Positions 41,655 through 50,323 of a stretch of DNA of 50,708 nt are shown here, one piece after another. The stretch is taken from NCBI GenBank assembly GCA_019639115.1, contig JAHBSM010000014.1, forward strand, positions 1 to 50,708, written 5' to 3'. The first letter of the stretch is position 1. The number at the start of each line of letters is the position of its first letter. The notes beneath the pieces were generated by a model, which saw nothing but the letters and a program-made list of their open reading frames with translations, made no database searches and was not told the origin of the DNA. Both the position numbers and the translations under genes were made by a program. The DNA comes from Acidobacteriota bacterium (GTDB lineage: Bacteria; Acidobacteriota; Blastocatellia; Pyrinomonadales; Pyrinomonadaceae).

Positions 41655-42623
41655 ATGAAGCCCGTAGCCAGCCTATCGCTAGATCTAGACAATCAATGGT
41701 CGTATATGAAGACCCATGGCGACGCCGGCTGGGACGAGTACCCGTCGTATCTCGATACGGTCGTGCCGCGTGCGCTCGATTTTCTCGCCGACAAGGATCT
41801 ATGCATCACTTTCTTCATTGTTGGACGCGATGCGTCGATCGCATCTAACCGCTCGGCGATACGAACGATCGCCGACGCCGGACACGAGATCGGCAATCAC
41901 TCGTTCGATCACGAACCGTGGCTGCACCTATATTCCAGAGAGGAACTTGTCAATGAGTTCGCATCGACCGAGGCCGCGCTGATAGAAGCAACCGGCAAAC
42001 GCCCGGTCGGCTTTCGCGGCCCCGGATACAGCCTGAGCCCGACGGTTCTCGACGTCCTGGCCGAACGCGGTTATGAGTACGACTGCTCGACGCTGCCGAC
42101 GTATATCGCACCGCTCGCACGAGCGTACTATTTTCTTAACTCGCCTGAGATGTCGGACGAAGAGCGCGAGAAGCGTAAGAAGCTGTTTGGGAAATTCTCT
42201 GACGGCTTTCGCACGCTGAGGCCGCATATGCTCGAAATCGGCGAACGTGAGATTGTAGAGATACCCGTGACGACATTCCCGGGTGTCAAAACGCCGATCC
42301 ACGCGAGTTACCTGATTTATCTATCGACTTTCTCCGAGTCCGCCGCTCGCGCATATTGGCGAAGCGCCCTCTTTGCATGCCGCGTGACAGGCGTCGAACC
42401 ATCGATACTGCTTCATCCGCTCGACCTTATGAGTGGCGACGATGTGCCGGAGCTGAGCTTTTTCCCCGGGATGTCGATGCCGTTAGAACGTAAGCTCCGG
42501 CTTCTCTCCGGCTTCATCGACGAGCTGCGGGACCGCTTTGATGTTGTGACCATGCGTGAACACGCCGATCGGTTCCGCCGCTCTCTCGCCGAGTCTCCGT
42601 CCGCCAGCGAGGTGCTGCTATGA
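41655..42623 (+). CDS. Polysaccharide deacetylase (NodB homology)
   Basis: A 322-residue carbohydrate esterase 4 family protein. Here the catalytic sites are intact: SLDLDNQW provides the Asp pair, HEIGNHSFDHEPW gives the metal His residues, and FRGPGYSLSP is the RxP loop. It would remove N-acetyl groups from polysaccharide or lipid-linked sugar. The N-terminus has no signal peptide, so it acts in the cytoplasm or at the inner face of the membrane. Contrast with the degenerate deacetylase domain of 35417-37114. It overlaps the prenyltransferase by ATGA. Confidence 0.87.
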   Translation: MKPVASLSLDLDNQWSYMKTHGDAGWDEYPSYLDTVVPRALDFLADKDLCITFFIVGRDASIASNRSAIRTIADAGHEIGNHSFDHEPWLHLYSREELVNEFASTEAALIEATGKRPVGFRGPGYSLSPTVLDVLAERGYEYDCSTLPTYIAPLARAYYFLNSPEMSDEEREKRKKLFGKFSDGFRTLRPHMLEIGEREIVEIPVTTFPGVKTPIHASYLIYLSTFSESAARAYWRSALFACRVTGVEPSILLHPLDLMSGDDVPELSFFPGMSMPLERKLRLLSGFIDELRDRFDVVTMREHADRFRRSLAESPSASEVLL

Positions 42624-43558
42624 ATGAGCTGGAGGTGCGTGAGCCGGTTTTATGGACACTGTGGCGCAATGCACGCGGCATCGTCGCAGAGATGCGCCCG
42701 CTCGAATGGTCAAAGAATCTACTTGTTTTCTCGGGCGTCATATTCTCTCGATCGCTGCTTGACGCGGCCAACTTCAGGCTCGCCTTGTTGGGTTTCGCCG
42801 TCTTTTGCCTTGCAAGCAGTTCGATCTACATATTCAACGACCTTTGCGACATTCGCGCCGATCGCGAACATCCGATAAAGCGTGGCCGCCCGCTGGCTTC
42901 GGGCGATCTGAATATCAATCTGGCCAGGCTCTCTTTCGCCGTGATGCTTGCAGGATCGGCCATCGGAGCGTTCGCACTCGGACTTGAGTTCGGCCTGATC
43001 GTGGCGATCTATGTATCGTCATGCGTGGCATATTCGCTTGGGCTCAAGCACGTAGTGATCCTCGACGCCATCATTATCGCCGGCGGATTTGTCCTAAGGG
43101 CGGTGGCAGGTGCCGCCTTGATCGGTGTGAGTGCGTCGGAATGGCTCGTACTATGTACGTCGATGGTCGCCCTACTCATCGCATTCGGCAAGCGGCGCCA
43201 CGAACTCGCGTTGCTCGACGATGCCGCGCCGACCCACCGCCGAAGCCTTGGCGATTATTCGATCTCGTTCCTAGATAACATCATGGCGATATGCGCCGGA
43301 GCGGCGATCATTACATATTCCCTTTATACGCGTGCCGACGAGACGGTCGCCCGCATCGGTTCACACTGGATGCTCATAACCATTCCGTTCGTCATCTACG
43401 GCGTATTCAGATACTTGTTCCTGATACACGTGCGAGGTGCCGGCGGCGACCCCGTCCAGATACTTTTCCGCGACCGTCCTACGCTGCTTAATCTCATCCT
43501 GTGGGCCGCAGCAGTGATCGCGGTCATCTACCTGCCTAAGCTATCCCTCGCGTTATGA
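42620..43558 (+). CDS. UbiA family prenyltransferase, DPPR-synthase-like
   Basis: A 312-residue membrane protein with eight to nine helices. The UbiA motifs are NDLCDIRADREHPIKRGRPLASG (NDxxD with second Asp) and YSLGLKHVVILDAIIIAGGFVLRAVAGA. The start EMRPLEWSKNLLVFSGVIFS and the KRGRPLASG tail match the decaprenyl-phosphate phosphoribosyltransferase group (mycobacterial UbiA/Rv3806c) that makes decaprenyl-phosphoryl-phosphoribose for arabinan donors. In a Gram-negative the acceptor would be undecaprenyl or similar phosphate. Next genes overlap by ATGA on both sides, so translation is coupled. Confidence 0.85.
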   Translation: MNELEVREPVLWTLWRNARGIVAEMRPLEWSKNLLVFSGVIFSRSLLDAANFRLALLGFAVFCLASSSIYIFNDLCDIRADREHPIKRGRPLASGDLNINLARLSFAVMLAGSAIGAFALGLEFGLIVAIYVSSCVAYSLGLKHVVILDAIIIAGGFVLRAVAGAALIGVSASEWLVLCTSMVALLIAFGKRRHELALLDDAAPTHRRSLGDYSISFLDNIMAICAGAAIITYSLYTRADETVARIGSHWMLITIPFVIYGVFRYLFLIHVRGAGGDPVQILFRDRPTLLNLILWAAAVIAVIYLPKLSLAL

Positions 43559-44385
43559 GATGTCCGCTTTGCGATGGAGACGGCAGGCAGGCATTCGAGG
43601 CCAAAGGCTTTCCCGTGCTCGATTGCCGCTCGTGCGGACATCGATTCGCTTGTATCGACGCCGACGAGATGCACGTCGCGGCCCATTACGGCGACGCGTA
43701 TTTTACAGGCGGCGGAGCCGGCTATACGGACTACGCGGCCGAAGGCCGCCTGCTGCGACGGCGCGGACTGTATTACTCAGCAAAGCTGCGGTCGCACACC
43801 GAACCCGGCGTGATGCTCGATGTCGGCGCCGCGGCCGGGTTCATTCTCAAAGGTTTCATCGACGCGGGCTGGAGCGGGATCGGCATCGAACCGAACGCCA
43901 CGATGGCCGAATACGGCCGCCGCGAACTCGGCCTGGAGATGCGTACCGGCAGCTTTGAGGCCTTTGACGCGGATCCCGGTTCATTCGACCTGGTATCGAT
44001 GATCCAGGTCGCGGCGCATTTCTATGATCCGGCCGGTGCATTCGCCAACGCTCGTCGGCTACTTCGCTCGGGCGGGCTGCTGCTTATCGAGACGTGGGAT
44101 CGCGATTCGCTCACGGCACGCGCTTTCGGGCGGCACTGGCACGAGTATTCGCCGCCTTCAGTGCTGCATTGGTTCTCTCGGGATTCGCTGACCGAGTATC
44201 TGGAGAACAACGGATTCGTCCGGATCGACGGCGGACGCCCGGTCAAAAAGATCAGCGGCGGTCACGTCCGTTCGCTTCTAAGATATCGTTTGGGAGATAA
44301 CCCTTTACTGCGGCTCGTGCCTGAGCGGATCACGTTCCCGTATCCGGCCGAAGACCTTTTTTGGGCGCTCTACCGCCGGGCCTGA
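43555..44385 (+). CDS. Class I SAM-dependent methyltransferase with zinc-ribbon N-terminus
   Basis: A 276-residue protein. The first 30 residues hold CPLC and CRSC pairs (zinc ribbon), and the SAM motif is VMLDVGAAAGFILKGF, followed by GIGIEPN and FDLVSMIQVAAHFYDP. Such methyltransferases accompany sugar or lipid-linked glycan genes and often modify O- or C-positions of nucleotide sugars. Overlap of ATGA with the prenyltransferase gene supports operon membership. Substrate unknown. Confidence 0.85.
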   Translation: MRCPLCDGDGRQAFEAKGFPVLDCRSCGHRFACIDADEMHVAAHYGDAYFTGGGAGYTDYAAEGRLLRRRGLYYSAKLRSHTEPGVMLDVGAAAGFILKGFIDAGWSGIGIEPNATMAEYGRRELGLEMRTGSFEAFDADPGSFDLVSMIQVAAHFYDPAGAFANARRLLRSGGLLLIETWDRDSLTARAFGRHWHEYSPPSVLHWFSRDSLTEYLENNGFVRIDGGRPVKKISGGHVRSLLRYRLGDNPLLRLVPERITFPYPAEDLFWALYRRA

Positions 44386-44402
44386 ACCTCGACGCAATAC
44401 AA

Positions 44403-45950
44403 GTGTCACGCATCACCATCGGCAAGATAATGGTCTCACTGCTGTTCGGCGGGCTTATCCTGCTGCGTTTTGCTGATGCATTTCGCCCGCTCAACATCGC
44501 CTCGTGGCGCGAATGCGACCTTGGCAGCATCGCACGCAATTTCGCATTCGAGGACGCGGATCCGCTCTATCCGCGCGTTGATTGGCGCGGCGACGGGCCG
44601 GGGTTTGCCGAGATGGAGCTGCCGCTTTATCCGTATCTGACGTCCATCACGTATCGGCTCTTCGGCTTCGACGATCATTACGGGCGGCTTTGGTCGTTCA
44701 TTTTCTCGATCGGATCGCTCATTTTCTTTTACAAGCTCGCACGTCAGTATCTCGATCCGCTGCCGGCGATAGTAGCCTTTTCGTTCTTTGGCCTCAATCC
44801 GCTTGTGGTCGAGGTCGCTACTGCTGTTCAGCCCGAAGGCTTGATGCTGATGTTCTATCTCGGCGGCGTCCTTTTCTTCCTGCGTTGGCTTCGCGAGGAT
44901 CGTCGCGCCGACCTGGCCCTGGCCGCCGTGATGACCGCAATGTCGCTTCTCGCCAAGGCGTCGTCCGCGCATATCGGCCTGTTCTTTGGGATACTTTTGT
45001 TCGAGAAATTCGGCTGGTCGGTGTTTCGCCGTGTCGATGTCTATCTATTCGGGCTGGTCACTCTGGTCCCGGCGATACTGTGGACCACGCACGCCAAGGG
45101 CCTGTACTCCACCTACGGCAACAGCCTCGGCGTGTCTAACGAACATCACTGGATCGGCTGGGATTTTTTCACCGACAGTGAATTCATGGCCGGCATCCTG
45201 AGATCGGAGTTCTTCTACGTCTGGGCCGGTTTCGGCATCGTCGCTTTGGCATTCGCAGTCGTCCGCGGCTACTCCGGGCGGCCCGTAAGGCTGTCTCTGC
45301 TGTGGTTGGCCAGCGTTTTCGTTTTCTATCTGCTGGCCGCCCGCACGACGTCACAGGAATGGGCGAGCTATTATCACGTTTTCAGCATCGCTCCCGTGTC
45401 GCTGCTATTCGGATCTAGTCTGGCACGCGTGCGCGATCATCTCCGCGAGACCGCCGACAAGTTCAGCCTACGCCCGCTTGCTGCGAATATTTTCCGTGCG
45501 TCGCTGGCGATCGTCGTCGTCATCTGTGTGCTCGCATCGCTTGCGGTCGAAGGCGTTCAGGCACGTCGTGCTCTGCTCAACCGTCGGGTCCCCGAGCCGG
45601 CATTCATCTGGGCCGAGAAGGTACGGCCGCTGCTGGACCGCGACGGCCTGATCGTAGTGTCGGGCGGCAACTGCCATGACAAGCGAGGCCACCAGCTCGC
45701 ATACAATGCTTCGTACTTCTTTTATTGGCTCGAACGGCGCGGATGGAACACCTGCGTCGAGCGTCAATCCGTGGCCGTCATCAGATCGTTCGCCGAGCGT
45801 GGTGCCGAGTATTTCGTCGCACAACATTCAATGACGCAGCAGACGGCCGGATTTGACGCCGCAGTTCGCCGCGAATACGCTTTACTCGACGAAACGCCCG
45901 AGTTCTCGCTCTATGACCTCAGGCGTCCGGCCGCACCTGATCGACCGTGA
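44403..45950 (+). CDS. GT-C glycosyltransferase, ArnT/PMT_2 type
   Basis: A polytopic membrane protein of about 515 residues with around 11 helices. The first external loop carries the acidic motif WRECDLGSIARNF, typical of PMT_2 enzymes that take sugar from polyprenyl-phosphate donors. A second loop contains EMELPLYPYLTSI, the common E-x-P-x-Y motif. The C-terminal region is a soluble periplasmic domain with GGNCHDKRGHQLAYNASY. Start GTG 44403 is preceded by the methyltransferase stop; TTG 44361 and ATG 44430 are alternatives. It overlaps the next gene by 4 bases. Confidence 0.82.
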   Translation: MSRITIGKIMVSLLFGGLILLRFADAFRPLNIASWRECDLGSIARNFAFEDADPLYPRVDWRGDGPGFAEMELPLYPYLTSITYRLFGFDDHYGRLWSFIFSIGSLIFFYKLARQYLDPLPAIVAFSFFGLNPLVVEVATAVQPEGLMLMFYLGGVLFFLRWLREDRRADLALAAVMTAMSLLAKASSAHIGLFFGILLFEKFGWSVFRRVDVYLFGLVTLVPAILWTTHAKGLYSTYGNSLGVSNEHHWIGWDFFTDSEFMAGILRSEFFYVWAGFGIVALAFAVVRGYSGRPVRLSLLWLASVFVFYLLAARTTSQEWASYYHVFSIAPVSLLFGSSLARVRDHLRETADKFSLRPLAANIFRASLAIVVVICVLASLAVEGVQARRALLNRRVPEPAFIWAEKVRPLLDRDGLIVVSGGNCHDKRGHQLAYNASYFFYWLERRGWNTCVERQSVAVIRSFAERGAEYFVAQHSMTQQTAGFDAAVRREYALLDETPEFSLYDLRRPAAPDRP

Positions 45951-47452
45951 CAGATCTGACCGATTCGAATACGCCTGTTATCCGCCGGCCCGCCGTCGCT
46001 GCCGCAATGGCCTTGAGCTTTGCCGTTGCCTTTTTTTACGGCTGGCTGCTCGATATCAGGTTCGACGAGGCCTTTACGCTCGAGACGACGGCCCACGGCG
46101 TCGTTCACGCCTTTCGTCAGGCGATCGGATTCGAACAGCAGGCGCCGCTGTATTTCGTGCTTCTCAGCATCTGGCGAATGGCGGGCGACGGCATTTTCTG
46201 GGCGAGGCTTTTCTCGGTCATCTGTGCACCGCTGATCGTGTGGGCGTCAGCAGCCGCGTCGAAAAGATTCCTCCCGCGATTTGACCCAATGTGGGTCGCA
46301 TTTGTCACCGCGATACATACGCAAGTCATATGGAGCGCCGATGAGATCAGGCCTTACGCGTTGATGCTGCTGCTGGCGGCGCTCGTGCTCGTCACTTTCT
46401 ACGACGCGTATCTGTCGGATAAAGTGACCGTCGGGCGGCGCGCGGCGTTCGTTGCGGTCTGCATCGTGTCGCTTTATACACAGTACTATCTCGGCTTCCT
46501 GATGGCCGGCTGCGGCATCGCGTTGCTGTTTGCCGCCCGCGGCTCTATCAAGCGTTTCGCTGTTGACGCTCTCGTGATAGCGATCGCGTTCGTTCCTATG
46601 GCCTTGGCGGTCACCGGCCAGGTAAAGACGATGGCCGGCCACACCGAAGGCGTATTCGGCGGGCTCCCGCTCATCAGGGCCGTATATCAAATGGCCGCCG
46701 TGCTTGTGCTTCCGGTCGAATGGCTAGGCGACAGCCCTGTGAAGACGTGGGTCGTTCGAGCCATTCTCGCGGCCCTGGGTCTGTTTTTCGTTCATCAGTT
46801 GATCCGGCGGCGGCAACGCGAGGATGTGGTGCTTGCGGTCATCGCGGCCGTCACGATCCTATGCTTCGCGGCTGCAAATTACGGCCTCGGCGATCTCAGT
46901 ATCCAGAAGCGCCACTTTGCGGTCGTGCTGCTCCCGCTGTTGCTCATCACGTTCGTAGCCGTTCGCAGTATTGGTTGGCGGGTCATCTCGGCCGACTGGG
47001 CTATTTTGCTGATCGCATTGAATCTGGTGCAGACCGCGGACGCAAATCGATATTTGGCAAAGCCCGGCGACCCGCGGCGGGCGGCGGAATACGTAATGGC
47101 GAACGAATCGCCGAACGAGCCGGTGCTGGTGTTCCATTCCGACGCGGTGCTTGCCATCCGTCAATATTATCGCGGGCAAAATGAGCTCGTGCCTCTTCCG
47201 GCCGCAAATCCTTTTGACACCTGGGACCCACGCCGCAACGTGATCGAAAGCGAGCAGCAGCTTGCCGAACGCATCGACGCGCTGCCGGGCAACCCCAAGC
47301 GTTTCTGGCTGGTGACGGACGGATGGTGTTTTCAGGGAAGCCTGTTGTTCAACTGCGACACTCTCGAATCCTACGTAGAACGCAACTATCGCGTGATCAT
47401 CCAAAAGGACTTGCTCGAGCCCACGCGCATCCGTCTGATCGAACGCAGGTGA
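45947..47452 (+). CDS. GT-C glycosyltransferase-like membrane protein
   Basis: A 501-residue membrane protein with about ten helices. The first loop has IRFDEAFTLETTAHG (the Asp-Glu motif of the GT-C family) and the third helix carries the frequent pattern IRPYALMLLLA. The C-terminal third is a soluble domain with EYVMANESPNEPVLVFHSD and ends without signal. It probably uses a lipid-linked sugar donor like the neighbour. GTG 45947 overlaps the upstream gene's stop (GTGA). Last gene of the polysaccharide run on this strand. Confidence 0.8.
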   Translation: MTDLTDSNTPVIRRPAVAAAMALSFAVAFFYGWLLDIRFDEAFTLETTAHGVVHAFRQAIGFEQQAPLYFVLLSIWRMAGDGIFWARLFSVICAPLIVWASAAASKRFLPRFDPMWVAFVTAIHTQVIWSADEIRPYALMLLLAALVLVTFYDAYLSDKVTVGRRAAFVAVCIVSLYTQYYLGFLMAGCGIALLFAARGSIKRFAVDALVIAIAFVPMALAVTGQVKTMAGHTEGVFGGLPLIRAVYQMAAVLVLPVEWLGDSPVKTWVVRAILAALGLFFVHQLIRRRQREDVVLAVIAAVTILCFAAANYGLGDLSIQKRHFAVVLLPLLLITFVAVRSIGWRVISADWAILLIALNLVQTADANRYLAKPGDPRRAAEYVMANESPNEPVLVFHSDAVLAIRQYYRGQNELVPLPAANPFDTWDPRRNVIESEQQLAERIDALPGNPKRFWLVTDGWCFQGSLLFNCDTLESYVERNYRVIIQKDLLEPTRIRLIERR

Positions 47453-47456
47453 CGCG

Positions 47457-48344
47457 TCAGCTTTTTCGTCGTCCGGCGATCGCGGCCGCGATGCCGCCGA
47501 GTATCAACAACGCAGCGACGGCGAGCCGCATCGTCGCGGGTTCCGCCAGAAGCACGGCTCCCGCGGCGGCCGCGATCAACGGCACCGCAAGCTGGAGCAC
47601 TGCCGCCCGCGTCGCCGTGTGGTATCGCAAAGCCGAGTACCAGACCGTATAGCCCAGCCCCGACGTGACCGCACCGGAGAGCGCGGCCAGCAGCCAGCCA
47701 CGCGGCGAAAGATGTATCGCGGGCACAAATGCGACAGCCAACAGAGCTGCCATCGGCAGGCTGCGGACAAAATTCGCCGTCGTATCTGCGAGCGGATCAC
47801 GGCTTCCGCGGCCCCGCAGAGTGTATCCGCCCCAGGCGGCGCCGGACGCCGCCATCAGCAGCGAACTCGATAGCGGCGGCGAGGCGAGGCCCGGCAGCAC
47901 CAGATACACCAATCCTCCGACGGCGGCCGCGAGTCCGAGCAATTCGATCGCCGATGGCCTCTCGCCCCGAAGGATCGCGACCGCGATCATCGTTAGCTGA
48001 ACTGAGCCGAAAAGGATCAAAGCCCCCGTGCCTGCCTCAAGGCCTAAATAAGCGAACGAGAAACACGCAGCATAAGCGAACAGGAACAGAGCCGACAGCC
48101 AGCTTCCGTGCCGCAGAGGCCCGCTCGTAAGAAATGAAACTCTCGACGTGCCGACCTCGCCCGAGCCGACGCGTGGGCTGCCGAAAAGCAGCCGGATCAA
48201 CACCAACGCCGCCGCACCAGATGCCAACCGCACCGCCGTGAAACCTGCCGCATCCGCTTCGTCGCCGCGCAATGCAAGACGGCACAAGATCGAGTTCAAC
48301 GCGAACGCCGTCAGAGCAAAAGACGTGTAGATCAACGGTTTCAT
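47457..48344 (-). CDS. EamA family drug/metabolite exporter
   Basis: A 295-residue inner-membrane protein with ten predicted helices in two EamA repeats (SFALTAFALNSILCRLAL with AVRLASGAAALVLI; then SLLMAASGAAWGGYTLRGR with VTSGLGYTVWYSALRY). The motif AVRLASGA is the family marker. Members export metabolites; the substrate is not known. Start ATG 48344 overlaps the stop codon of the heptad-repeat ORF (TGATG), which suggests coupling. A longer in-frame start at 48446 is part of the repeat region and is unlikely. Confidence 0.85.
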   Translation of the reverse strand: MKPLIYTSFALTAFALNSILCRLALRGDEADAAGFTAVRLASGAAALVLIRLLFGSPRVGSGEVGTSRVSFLTSGPLRHGSWLSALFLFAYAACFSFAYLGLEAGTGALILFGSVQLTMIAVAILRGERPSAIELLGLAAAVGGLVYLVLPGLASPPLSSSLLMAASGAAWGGYTLRGRGSRDPLADTTANFVRSLPMAALLAVAFVPAIHLSPRGWLLAALSGAVTSGLGYTVWYSALRYHTATRAAVLQLAVPLIAAAAGAVLLAEPATMRLAVAALLILGGIAAAIAGRRKS

Positions 48345-48604
48345 CAAAATTTCAGCCTCTGAACGGCGATCATCCGGCTCCGTTGCGCAATTTCTCGACG
48401 TTTCTGCTCGATCACGCGGCTCCAAGTCGTCATCGCTCGGCTCCAAGTCGTCATCACGCGGCTCCGAGTCGCCATCACGCGGCTCAAGTTAGCCTTCACG
48501 CGGCTCCGAGTCGCCTTCACGCGGCTCCGAGTCGTCATCACGCGGCTCAAGTTAGCCATCACGCGGCTCCGAGTCGTCATCACGCGGCTCAAGTTAGCCT
48601 TCAC
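48344..48604 (-). CDS. Candidate basic heptad-repeat protein, 86 residues
   Basis: An ORF starting GTG at 48604, 12 bases after the lysS stop, and ending TGA at 48346-48344, overlapping the eamA start. It consists of about nine heptads of the forms SRVMTTR, SRVMANL, SRVKATR and SRVMTTW, encoded by a 21-bp tandem repeat, followed by a diverged tail ending VQRLKF. The protein is strongly basic (Arg/Lys) and could form an amphipathic helix. Upstream ribosome-binding signal is weak (TTAGGG). The other frames in the 21-bp array are open as well, so coding must be treated as unproven. No function is proposed. Confidence 0.4.
   Translation of the reverse strand: MKANLSRVMTTRSRVMANLSRVMTTRSRVKATRSRVKANLSRVMATRSRVMTTWSRAMTTWSRVIEQKRREIAQRSRMIAVQRLKF
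48371..48601. repeat. 21-bp tandem repeat between eamA and lysS
   Basis: Nine clear 21-bp units from 48413 to 48601, of two alternating kinds: CACGCGGCTCCGAGTCGTCAT (variants with CCAT or CCTT at the end) and CACGCGGCTCAAGTTAGCC plus two bases. The order of kinds is A A A B A A B A B (A = CCGAG/CCAAG type, B = CAAGT type), so units have spread as blocks. Two older, diverged units lie at 48371-48391 and 48392-48412. The period is a multiple of three, so all frames stay open. Confidence 0.92.
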
Positions 48605-48616
48605 GCAACCCTAAAC

Positions 48617-50233
48617 CTAGCTTTTTTCGATGGTTTCGTGCTCCTCCGGGGCTTGAGCCCGCTCGGGGCGCATGTGCGGGAATAGGATCACGTCGCGGAT
48701 CGAGTGTTTGTTCGTCAGCAGCATTACAAGTCGGTCGATGCCGATCCCGATACCGGCGGCGGGCGGCATTCCATAGCTGAGGGCACGAATGTAATCTTCG
48801 TCGAGCACCATCGCCTCTTCGTCGCCTCCCTCACGCTGTTTCATCTGATCGGCAAAGCGCTCGTACTGCTCTTTCGGGTCGTTCAACTCGCTGAAACCGT
48901 TCGCGATCTCCATTCCGTTGATGAACAGCTCGAAACGCTCGGCAATACTCGTGTCCGCAGGATTCGCCTTTGAAAGCGGCGAAATGGACTTCGGAAAATC
49001 GACGATGAACGTCGGTTGTATCAGGTTCGGCTCAACGAATTCGTCAAACAAACCGATCATTGTGCGGTCATTTATGTCGGCGTCGGGTTTGTATCTCAAG
49101 ATCGCGTCACGCATCGAGATGCGTTCGAATTTTGAGAAGTCGATCCTATTTTGCTCATATTCGACGACGAGGCCGCCTGTGGCTTTCATCACCGATTCCT
49201 GCATCATCTGCTCGCAGAGATCCATCATTCCCTCGACGTCCATGTAGGCGCAGTAGAATTCGAGCATCGTGAACTCGGGATTGTGACGCTGCGAGAGGCC
49301 TTCGTTGCGGAAATTGCGGTTCAGCTCGTAAACCTTTTCAAAACCGCCGACGACTAGGCGTTTGAGATAGAGTTCAGGTGCGATGCGTGCGTAGAGCGTG
49401 ATGTCGAGTGCGTTGTGATGCGTTTCGAAAGGCTTCGCCGCGGCTCCCGTTGCCTTAGGCGTGAGCATCGGCGTTTCGACCTCGATATAGCCGTGATCGT
49501 CGAGGTACCGACGCATTCCGGCAATGAGTTTTGCACGCCTTTCAAACACCTCACGCGTCGTCAGCCCGTCGTGTTCGACCTGCAGGCTCGATGCGATCAG
49601 ATCGGCATAGCGATACCGGCGACGCAGTTCGGGATCGGCGATACCGTGCATTTTGTCCGGCATCGGCAGCATCGCTTTTGCAAGGAACTGGAGCTTTTCG
49701 ATGTGCACCGACACTTCGCCGGTGTTTGTCATAAAAAGATATCCCTCGACGCCGATGAAATCTCCGTGATCGAGCAGCTGCCACAGAGCCCAACCGCCGT
49801 CCTCGACCGTCGTTTCGGCTCCGTCGTTCTTGATAAGCGCAAGCGGCCCCTTCTTGTTCGCATATACCTGCAATTTGGCAATGCCGTCGGTCAGATGAAC
49901 GAAATTCCCACGCGTCGGCGTCGTCAAACGGCCCGCGATCCTCACCGTGCCGACTCCGCGCAGCCGCTCGTTGATCGCCTCTTTTCTGTCCGCCGGCGGA
50001 CGTTCGCCTTCGGCCAGCCCCGCCTTGATCTCGGCCATCTCGGCTTCGGCTGACGCGACCGGGTCGCTGTTCTTGACCGCGGTGATCGTATCCTCGCCGC
50101 CGCTCACACGGGACCGCACGAATTTGTTGGGATAAACATTGCCGACCAATGCGGCTATTGCCTCAAGCGATGCCCGGCGGGCCGCTATCTGGTCATTTTG
50201 TCCGATGATCTCGTCAACTGAAGGTATATTCAT
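48617..50233 (-). CDS. lysS: Lysine--tRNA ligase (class II)
   Basis: Charges tRNA-Lys. The anticodon-binding OB domain has [21 protein letters not shown] and the class II motifs follow: motif 2 [29 protein letters not shown], motif 3 [29 protein letters not shown]. The start [12 protein letters not shown] at 50233 is selected since the longer ORF begins in the divergent intergenic space. At 538 residues it is a little longer than usual; the extra part is the N-terminal 30 residues. Divergent from mfd. Confidence 0.95.
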   Translation of the reverse strand: MNIPSVDEIIGQNDQIAARRASLEAIAALVGNVYPNKFVRSRVSGGEDTITAVKNSDPVASAEAEMAEIKAGLAEGERPPADRKEAINERLRGVGTVRIAGRLTTPTRGNFVHLTDGIAKLQVYANKKGPLALIKNDGAETTVEDGGWALWQLLDHGDFIGVEGYLFMTNTGEVSVHIEKLQFLAKAMLPMPDKMHGIADPELRRRYRYADLIASSLQVEHDGLTTREVFERRAKLIAGMRRYLDDHGYIEVETPMLTPKATGAAAKPFETHHNALDITLYARIAPELYLKRLVVGGFEKVYELNRNFRNEGLSQRHNPEFTMLEFYCAYMDVEGMMDLCEQMMQESVMKATGGLVVEYEQNRIDFSKFERISMRDAILRYKPDADINDRTMIGLFDEFVEPNLIQPTFIVDFPKSISPLSKANPADTSIAERFELFINGMEIANGFSELNDPKEQYERFADQMKQREGGDEEAMVLDEDYIRALSYGMPPAAGIGIGIDRLVMLLTNKHSIRDVILFPHMRPERAQAPEEHETIEKS

Positions 50234-50323
50234 GTTCAAGGTCTTGATTATAGGTTCGCTGCGGTTCGCCGCCAAATAGAGCTTGCCGTGTATCCGGTTC
50301 GCACGACCGACCATCGCTGTGAG

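Noticed and set aside
48345..48446. Longer EamA start at 48446
   Set aside because: The extra 34 residues come from the diverged repeat region and are hydrophilic; the ATG at 48344 starts directly at the first membrane helix.
48413..48601. Possible CRISPR array
   Set aside because: Units are directly adjacent 21-mers without unique spacers and without cas genes.
48272..48685. Plus-strand open frame across the 21-bp repeat (APSRHHA heptads)
   Set aside because: The frame is open only because the repeat period is 21; flanks run into antisense of lysS and eamA and no ribosome-binding site or coherent context is seen.
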